39,149 nucleotides of DNA, taken from contig JAFWBQ010000017.1 in assembly GCA_017507125.1 (NCBI GenBank), positions 1-39,149 on the forward strand, written 5' to 3'. Positions 34,166 to 39,149 of the stretch are shown here, piece by piece. The translations under genes and the position numbers were made by a program. The notes under the pieces were generated by a model. The model was not told the DNA's origin. It searched no databases and worked only from the letters and a program-made list of their open reading frames with translations. Numbering within the stretch: position 1 is the first letter of the stretch; every line of letters begins with the position of its first letter. The stretch is from Lentisphaeria bacterium. Its GTDB lineage: Bacteria > Verrucomicrobiota > Lentisphaeria > Victivallales > Victivallaceae.

Positions 34166-34207
34166 AACAACTCCTGAATGAAACACAAAAAAAAGGCGCT
34201 CTTTTAT

Positions 34208-34236
34208 AAACTATCATACCAATGGAAAAATGTCAA
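34208..34236 (-). promoter_or_regulatory. Promoter of the prepilin-beta-helix-M19 operon
   Basis: A consensus TTGACA (34236-34231), 17 bases, TAGTTT (34213-34208). It sits just after the stop of the D-aminoacylase gene, giving a leader of about 35 bases to the ATG at 34165. No clear terminator for the upstream aminoacylase genes is seen, so read-through is possible. Confidence 0.55.
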
Positions 34237-34261
34237 GGAGAACAGAGATAAAATCATCTTA

Positions 34262-35806
34262 TTATTTTATCCGCAACATTTTCCCGGGGCGTTGAGTATC
34301 CACTTCCGGATCGGGGGAGTAAGCAAGACGCCCGTTGACATAAACGGCGCGGACCCCCTCGGCGCGCCGGTTTGGAACGGCATAATCAGCTTTGCTGTCA
34401 TAACCTTCAAGATCAACAAGGGTCAAGTCGGCATAATACCCCGGCGCAACGACTCCCCTGCCCTCCAGATTGAACTTGGCGGCGGGGAGAGATGTCATGC
34501 GGCGGATGACTGAAGCGTAATCATTGTATTTGACGGCTATCCGGAAAAATCTGGGGTGAGTGCCGAAAGCCCGGGGATGGGTCCCGTTGTCGTCAAAACG
34601 GCGGATATTGCCGTCACTGCCTGCCACAACATAGGGTTTGGCAAGGATCTTGTTCAAATTTTCATCGCACATGGTGCCGAAAGCAGCACTGGGGCAGCGC
34701 CCTGAAGCAAGAAGCTCCACGAAAACCTCCTCGGGCGTAATCCCCTTTTCGGCGCCGATCTCAACCAGACTTTTTCCGTAGTACGGACGGTGGGAGGGTT
34801 CACGAGAATTCATGATCAGCACTCTGTCAAAGCCCCGCTCTCTGCCGTCGTTGAAAGCTGCCAGCAATTCAGCACGGTACTGTGCGGATTCCTTAAGACG
34901 GGTGCAAAGAGTCGTAGTATCCACCACGTCAAAAGGTTTGGGAACGATGGTCCGCAAGGATGTGTTGCAATGGATATAGGGGTAGCGGTCAGCAAGAATA
35001 TCCATACCTTCACGCTGCCCTTTTTCAATGAGTTCAAAGGCGGCATCTATTTTGTGCCAGTTCCACTTCGGCGAGGCTTTCAGATGGCTGATCTGCAAGT
35101 CATTATCACCTGCGCCGGCGATCTCCATGGCTTCTTCAATGGACTCAAGCAAGGTATCGCCCTCGCTGCGGATATGGGTTGCGTAGGGTTTGCCTGTTCC
35201 TTTGAGCAAAGAGGCAAGTTCTTTCAGTTCCTCAGTGGCGGCGAACTTTCCCGGCAGATAGTAGGGACCTCCGGAAAATCCGGCGGCGCCGTTGGCGAGG
35301 GCATCGGCAAGGAGTTCTTTCATGCGCCGCATCTCTTCCCGGGTGGGAGGACGGTTTTCATATCCCATGACATAGGCACGCAAGGTGTTGTGACCGCACA
35401 TGTGGGCAATGTTGAGCGCCTGATGAGAACGCTCCACCAGATCGGCGTAAGCGGCAAAGTTCCCTCTGACATTGTGGATCTCTTCACCCAGATCGTTGTC
35501 TTTGATCTCATCCATGTAGTCAGAGAAACCGCAGTTCCCGGTGACTTCTGTGGTGACTCCCTGAGAGATCTTGGAGTCCCCTGTCGGCACAGTGACCGCC
35601 TTGCCGTCGGAGTGACCGTGAACATCCACAAATCCGGGCGTCAGAGCAAGACCTTTTCCGTCAACCAGAACCGCACCTGTCTTTTTCAGAGAGCCGGAGG
35701 GGGCGACTTCGGCAATACGCTCATCTTTGACTGCCACATCTGCCATAAAGGGGGGATTCCCGGTACCGTCGTAAAGTTCCACATTGGTAAAAAGTATATT
35801 TTCCAT
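34262..35806 (-). CDS. D-aminoacylase / N-acyl-D-amino-acid deacylase paralogue 1
   Basis: This 514-residue amidohydrolase has the D-aminoacylase set of motifs: DVHGHSD (HxH, about 62-64), GNCGFS (metal-bridging Cys), THIRSEG (His), ISHLKAS (His), SAAFGTMCDENL and GSDGN (catalytic Asp), ending VYVNGRLAY and GKMLRIK. These enzymes release D-amino acids from N-acyl-D-amino acids in the cytosol. It follows a paralogue of identical length by 25 bases; the two align without gaps. The loop FSGGPYYLPG differs from FSSGLVYLPG in the paralogue, which may alter the acyl or side-chain preference. Confidence 0.9.
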   Translation of the reverse strand: MENILFTNVELYDGTGNPPFMADVAVKDERIAEVAPSGSLKKTGAVLVDGKGLALTPGFVDVHGHSDGKAVTVPTGDSKISQGVTTEVTGNCGFSDYMDEIKDNDLGEEIHNVRGNFAAYADLVERSHQALNIAHMCGHNTLRAYVMGYENRPPTREEMRRMKELLADALANGAAGFSGGPYYLPGKFAATEELKELASLLKGTGKPYATHIRSEGDTLLESIEEAMEIAGAGDNDLQISHLKASPKWNWHKIDAAFELIEKGQREGMDILADRYPYIHCNTSLRTIVPKPFDVVDTTTLCTRLKESAQYRAELLAAFNDGRERGFDRVLIMNSREPSHRPYYGKSLVEIGAEKGITPEEVFVELLASGRCPSAAFGTMCDENLNKILAKPYVVAGSDGNIRRFDDNGTHPRAFGTHPRFFRIAVKYNDYASVIRRMTSLPAAKFNLEGRGVVAPGYYADLTLVDLEGYDSKADYAVPNRRAEGVRAVYVNGRLAYSPDPEVDTQRPGKMLRIK

Positions 35807-35831
35807 AGCATTTCTCTTTTGGGTATTTTGA

Positions 35832-37376
35832 TTATTTTATTCTCAGCATCCGTCCGGGACGGAATATTTTTATTTCCTCATCTGCGGCATAGGCAAGCTG
35901 ACCGTTGACATAAACTCTTTCAACCCCCCGGGCTTTCTGATTCGGATATCCGTAGTCGGCAGGACTTGAGAAATTGTCAAGATCAAGAAGCACAAGGTCG
36001 GCAAAGTATCCGGGAGCGATGATCCCCCGGTTGGCAAGGTTGAACTTGGCACAGGGCAAGGCGCTCATGCGGCGGATCACCGATTCAGGGGTGTCATGCT
36101 TTGCGGCGATCCGGTAGAACCAGGGCATAGTGCCGAAAGCGCGGGGGTGGGTGCCGCCGTCGGTGTAGGCTCTGATATTGGCGTCGCTCCCCGGCATAAC
36201 ATAGGGTTTGCTGAGGATCCGTTCCAGATTTTCTTCACACATGGTACCGAAAGCCGCTCCGGGAGCGACTCCTTCGGCAAGAATGGCGACTGCCGCCTCT
36301 GCCGGGTGGCAATTCATTTTTCCGGCGATCTGAGTCATACTCATGCCGAACCAGGGGGCATGTTTTTCTGACATGGAATCCACGATCAGTATCCGGCTCC
36401 AATCCCTTGTGCAGCGGATCTTCAATGCTTCGGCAAGCTCTTTTCTGAAAGCACTTTCATTTTTGAGTCTGCCGCATAAGGTGGGGTTGTCCAGCTTGTT
36501 GTAAGGTTCAGGCAGAATGATGCTCAGTGTGGTGCATGAGTATATATAAGGATAGCGGTCGGCAAGAATATCCATGCCGGACTCCTGAGCTTTTTCAATG
36601 AGCTCAAAGGCGGCATCAAGTTTGTGCCAGTTGGCTTCGCCGGAGGTTTTGAAGTGGCTGACGACCAGATTTCCGTCACCGGCACGGGCAATTTCTATGG
36701 ATTCCTCAAGAGACTCAAGAAGAGTGTTCCCTTCGCTGCGGATATGGGTAGCGTAGGGTTTGCCTGTTCCTTTGAGCAAAGAGGCAAGCTCTTTCAGCTC
36801 TTCAGTATCTGCGTAACGCCCCGGCAGATAGACCAGTCCTGAGGAAAATCCGGCGGCTCCGTTGGCAAGAGCATCAGCAAGAAGTTCTTTCATCTGCCGC
36901 ATCTCCTCAGAAGAGGGTTTGCGCTCATCGAACCCCATGACGTACTCACGCAGGGAGTTGTGACCGCAGAGGTGAACGCTGTTCATAGCGCCTTGCGCCT
37001 GTTCCACGACTTCAACGTATGCGCTGAAATTTCCCCGGCAGCGGGCGGTATGTTCCTCAAGATCATTGTCATCCACATCGGCAAGATAGTGAGAAAAACC
37101 GCAGTTGCCTGAAATATCGGTGGTGATCCCCTGAGAGATCTTGGAGTCCCCTCCGGGGAACTGGATCATCCGGGCATCTGAATGAGAGTGGACATCCACA
37201 AATCCCGGAGTCAGGGCAAGACCTTTTCCGTCAACGACAGAGCTTCCCGTTTTCTTGAGAGTTCCGGCAGGAGCGACTTCAGCAATACGGTCATCTTTCA
37301 CTGCCACATCTGCGGCAAAAGATGCCTTCCCAGAGCCGTCAAAGAGCCGGACATCGGTAAAAAGCAGCTGTTCCAT
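35832..37376 (-). CDS. D-aminoacylase / N-acyl-D-amino-acid deacylase paralogue 2
   Basis: The protein has 514 residues from the ATG at 37376, which has an AAGGTG site; the frame is open much further upstream, past the promoter, but has no supported start there. Metal and catalytic motifs are complete: DVHSHSD, GNCGFS, THIRSEG, VSHFKTS, GAAFGTMCEENL and GSDAN. It heads a two-gene unit with the paralogue at 34262-35806, with a promoter at 37413-37441. The pair probably arose by tandem duplication and then diverged over most of the length, while some stretches stay nearly identical at DNA level (for example near 36757-36800 versus 35187-35230). Confidence 0.9.
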   Translation of the reverse strand: MEQLLFTDVRLFDGSGKASFAADVAVKDDRIAEVAPAGTLKKTGSSVVDGKGLALTPGFVDVHSHSDARMIQFPGGDSKISQGITTDISGNCGFSHYLADVDDNDLEEHTARCRGNFSAYVEVVEQAQGAMNSVHLCGHNSLREYVMGFDERKPSSEEMRQMKELLADALANGAAGFSSGLVYLPGRYADTEELKELASLLKGTGKPYATHIRSEGNTLLESLEESIEIARAGDGNLVVSHFKTSGEANWHKLDAAFELIEKAQESGMDILADRYPYIYSCTTLSIILPEPYNKLDNPTLCGRLKNESAFRKELAEALKIRCTRDWSRILIVDSMSEKHAPWFGMSMTQIAGKMNCHPAEAAVAILAEGVAPGAAFGTMCEENLERILSKPYVMPGSDANIRAYTDGGTHPRAFGTMPWFYRIAAKHDTPESVIRRMSALPCAKFNLANRGIIAPGYFADLVLLDLDNFSSPADYGYPNQKARGVERVYVNGQLAYAADEEIKIFRPGRMLRIK

Positions 37377-37412
37377 AAATTTTATTTCACCTTTTTCCTG
37401 ATTCTTCCATTT

Positions 37413-37441
37413 AAGATAGCACTCATTCCTTATATTTTCCA
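37413..37441 (-). promoter_or_regulatory. Promoter of the D-aminoacylase pair
   Basis: TGGAAA (37441-37436), 17 bases ending TGC, TATCTT (37418-37413) on the minus strand. Nearly the same arrangement as the promoter at 28472-28500. Confidence 0.7.
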
Positions 37442-37460
37442 CCAAATTATTAAAAGATAG

Positions 37461-37488
37461 TTGCAAAAAGATTTTAACGGAGTAAATT
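37461..37488 (+). promoter_or_regulatory. Possible promoter of the PHP gene
   Basis: TTGCAA (37461-37466), 16 bases, TAAATT (37483-37488). The predicted start near 37495 would exclude the ATG at 37491 and favour that at 37518. Confidence 0.35.
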
Positions 37489-37517
37489 ATATGAACAAAC
37501 TGCAAGGAGTCTTTATT

Positions 37518-38267
37518 ATGCTTATACAAAGTGATTATCACATACACGCCTCTTTTTACAGAGTAAAAGCGGCAGCTGCTGTTCCCGGTCCCACTGCTGC
37601 TGAACAGCTTGCAGCCGCCAGAGAAGCAGGCAGTGTTTATGTGGGGATCGTCGAACATTGCAACGACTCCCCCAAACATCCCTTTTACTGCCTTGAAGAG
37701 CTTGCGGCAGAGTTTTATTCGCCGGAGTTCCCCCGGGATAATGTCTTTTTCGGCGTCGAAGCAGACCTTGAAGATGACGGCAGCGACTTCTGCGGCAAAG
37801 ATGGACGCGAAAAGCTGGGACTCCATTATCTCATCGGTTCTGTTCACGACTCTCCCAAATCCGGAAAAACCATAGAGGAATACATTGCCCGTGAACACAA
37901 ATGCATCACCAATGCTTTGAAATACAACTCAAACATTGATTTCATCGGTCATCCCTTCGGAGAGGGACACCGTTGGGAACGCAGCGGAGACATTCCCCTG
38001 TGGCACTGGGGCCTTATTCCGCAGAACTTTCTTGAAGATATACTGCATTTTGCCAAAGAATCAGGCAAAGCCCTGGAAATCAACCGTCCTTACTTTGAGG
38101 ATCCTGTCTATCTGGACTTTCTGAAGAGGATCCGCGACGAAAAGATCCTTTTTGAAGTCGGCTCAGACGCCCACGCCCCCGGTTCCTGCCCTGCCGCAGC
38201 TGAAAGAACAAAAAAGCTGGAAGAACTTGAATTTAAAGAAGAATACCACTGGAGACCCTTCAAATGA
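37518..38267 (+). CDS. PHP-domain phosphoesterase
   Basis: The protein has 249 residues from the ATG at 37518, with an AAGGAG site eight bases upstream. An alternative ATG at 37491 has ACGGAG at the same spacing and would add nine residues. Metal motifs: SDYHIHASFY (HxH directly at the N-terminus), GIVEHCND, FFGVEADLED, FIGHPFGEG and EVGSDAHAPG. The fold is that of histidinol-phosphatase and related phosphoesterases; the substrate is unknown. It overlaps by four bases the histidine phosphatase gene, which in turn overlaps a metallophosphoesterase, so three phosphatase-type genes are coupled. Confidence 0.85.
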   Translation: MLIQSDYHIHASFYRVKAAAAVPGPTAAEQLAAAREAGSVYVGIVEHCNDSPKHPFYCLEELAAEFYSPEFPRDNVFFGVEADLEDDGSDFCGKDGREKLGLHYLIGSVHDSPKSGKTIEEYIAREHKCITNALKYNSNIDFIGHPFGEGHRWERSGDIPLWHWGLIPQNFLEDILHFAKESGKALEINRPYFEDPVYLDFLKRIRDEKILFEVGSDAHAPGSCPAAAERTKKLEELEFKEEYHWRPFK

Positions 38268-38947
38268 TACTTCGCATAACAAGACATGGACAACCTGCCC
38301 TCGCTGATATGCCCAAAGGGGCAAACTATGAACTCCCTGACAACGATTATGTTCTCACGCCTCTGGGGCGGGAACAGGCGGAACTTCTGGGAAAACATCT
38401 GCAAAAAGAGAACTTCAAAGGCAGGATCATCTCCTCACCTTATGCCCGAACCATTGAAACCGCTTCTATCATCGGTGCCATCTGCGGCGTGACAGTCGCT
38501 CCGGAACCGCGTATTCAGGAAATACTGTTTTTTGACCAACCCCGCTGCCCGGGAATGACTATGGAAGAGATCCGCAAAAACTTCCCCGGCATCGCCCCTG
38601 ATGCAACACTTGAATATCCCTGGATCATACCCAGAGGGCCGGAATCCAATGAAGATGTTGAAAAAAGAGTGTGGCCTTTTCTTGATGAACTTCTCGCTCA
38701 TCCTCCGAAAGAGGATATTCTGCTTGTGGGACACGGCGCCTCCGTGGGAGCCGCCACCAGTTATCTGGCAAAAAAAGCCGGATTTTCCGGCAACTGGGGT
38801 ATTTCTTTCAATGCTGCCTTGTGTACCTTTGAGATCGATGCTGACGGTTCCGTCAAATTTCTTGTGCCCTGGAACACGGACCATATTCCTGTTGAAAAGG
38901 TCACAAGCAATAAACGTTCTTACGCAGAGGTCATGGCTGAACTATGA
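38264..38947 (+). CDS. Histidine phosphatase family (phosphoglycerate mutase-like) protein
   Basis: The 227-residue protein has the catalytic RHG motif at the N-terminus (LRITRHGQP), SSPYARTIETASII with the second Arg, an acidic EILFFD region, and LLVGHGASVGAATSYL with the second catalytic His. It is a cytoplasmic phosphatase or mutase of the branch-1 type; the substrate cannot be told. Both ends overlap neighbours by four bases (ATGA), indicating translational coupling with the PHP protein and the metallophosphoesterase. Confidence 0.9.
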   Translation: MILRITRHGQPALADMPKGANYELPDNDYVLTPLGREQAELLGKHLQKENFKGRIISSPYARTIETASIIGAICGVTVAPEPRIQEILFFDQPRCPGMTMEEIRKNFPGIAPDATLEYPWIIPRGPESNEDVEKRVWPFLDELLAHPPKEDILLVGHGASVGAATSYLAKKAGFSGNWGISFNAALCTFEIDADGSVKFLVPWNTDHIPVEKVTSNKRSYAEVMAEL

Positions 38948-39149
38948 AGATTCTGATCATCAGCGACCTTCACTTGAGTGACAGGCGCCACAGTGACATG
39001 TCCGATGGGGAACGCCTTGAAAAACTGGGAGAGGTGATCCGCTCAACCGGAGCCGGGGCAATCCTCAATCTGGGTGACACCGTTTCCCGCAAACCGCTGC
39101 TGCTGGATGAATATGCAAACGTTGAAGCGGGGTTTGAATACTACCTCAA
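38944..39149 (+). CDS. Calcineurin-like metallophosphoesterase, N-terminal part, runs off right edge
   Basis: Sixty-eight codons are visible, starting MKILIISDLHLSD, the metal-binding DxH motif, followed by ILNLGDTVS, which corresponds to the GDxxD block with Thr-Val-Ser in place of the usual second Asp region. The ATG lies in the stop of the histidine phosphatase gene. Function beyond phosphoesterase is unknown because the C-terminal part is outside the window. Confidence 0.8.
   Translation, partial: MKILIISDLHLSDRRHSDMSDGERLEKLGEVIRSTGAGAILNLGDTVSRKPLLLDEYANVEAGFEYYL

Noticed and set aside
34790..35908. Plus-strand open frame of 372 codons opposite the D-aminoacylase
   Set aside because: It is the shadow of a complete amidohydrolase with all catalytic motifs on the minus strand.
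35832..37898. 688-residue version of the second D-aminoacylase
   Set aside because: The extra 174 codons cross a good promoter and the start of the divergent PHP gene; the ATG at 37376 has a ribosome site and matches the paralogue start.

Overview
The window looks like a chromosomal segment of a Gram-negative bacterium of the Lentisphaerota (Victivallis-like) group. The evidence is two pseudopilin genes of the [18 protein letters not shown] type with an H-x9-D C-terminal motif, an LptD/HldD outer-membrane gene set, a large secreted beta-helix protein and intracellular glycan-degrading genes. The phylum call is inference from gene style, not from a marker phylogeny. No rRNA, tRNA, CRISPR array, insertion sequence or phage gene was recognised, and no gene-free stretch exceeds 200 bases.

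Layout. 1-184: 5' end of a prepilin gene leaving the left edge, with its own promoter whose spacer holds a run of eight G. 328-4363 (minus): operon of a YhcH/NanQ-type protein, a 700-residue toroid-like protein and a GH20-like hexosaminidase. 4551-6468 (plus): mreB and an overlapping DUF2156 gene. 6610-7659 (minus): M20 peptidase; 7834-9078 (plus): CE7-type esterase. 9165-13448 (minus): rdgB and dnaE, the latter broken by an in-frame amber codon. 13526-18317 (plus): tilS-aroB-dprA-mnmE. 18438-19610: secreted PpiC-type foldase with nine KPAA repeats. 19686-22018: GT-C-like membrane protein and miaA. 21981-28451 (minus): PlsC-like acyltransferase, lptD, hldD, rsmB and a PHP phosphatase. 28617-34165 (minus): second prepilin, a three-module beta-helix protein and an atypical M19 dipeptidase. 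34262-37376 (minus): two tandem D-aminoacylase paralogues of identical length. 37518-39149 (plus): PHP protein, histidine phosphatase and a truncated metallophosphoesterase.

The most unusual feature is in the prepilin genes. The complete one (33188-34165) has three FTLIE signals, at residues 5, 57 and 93, and only the third is followed by a hydrophobic helix. The DNA between them is packed with palindromes. A 93-bp piece of it recurs with one, synonymous, difference in the other prepilin gene 34 kb away. This resembles a mobile or recombining palindromic element that preserves reading frame and targets prepilin leaders, comparable in concept to Rickettsia palindromic elements.

Promoters follow a strikingly uniform pattern, T(T/G)GAAA, mostly 17 bases, then TATATT or TATCTT, and can be placed in front of most transcription units. 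Functionally the window mixes core housekeeping (replication, tRNA modification, shikimate pathway, cell shape, LPS transport) with accessory functions: glycan, D-amino acid and peptide scavenging, and surface or secreted proteins.
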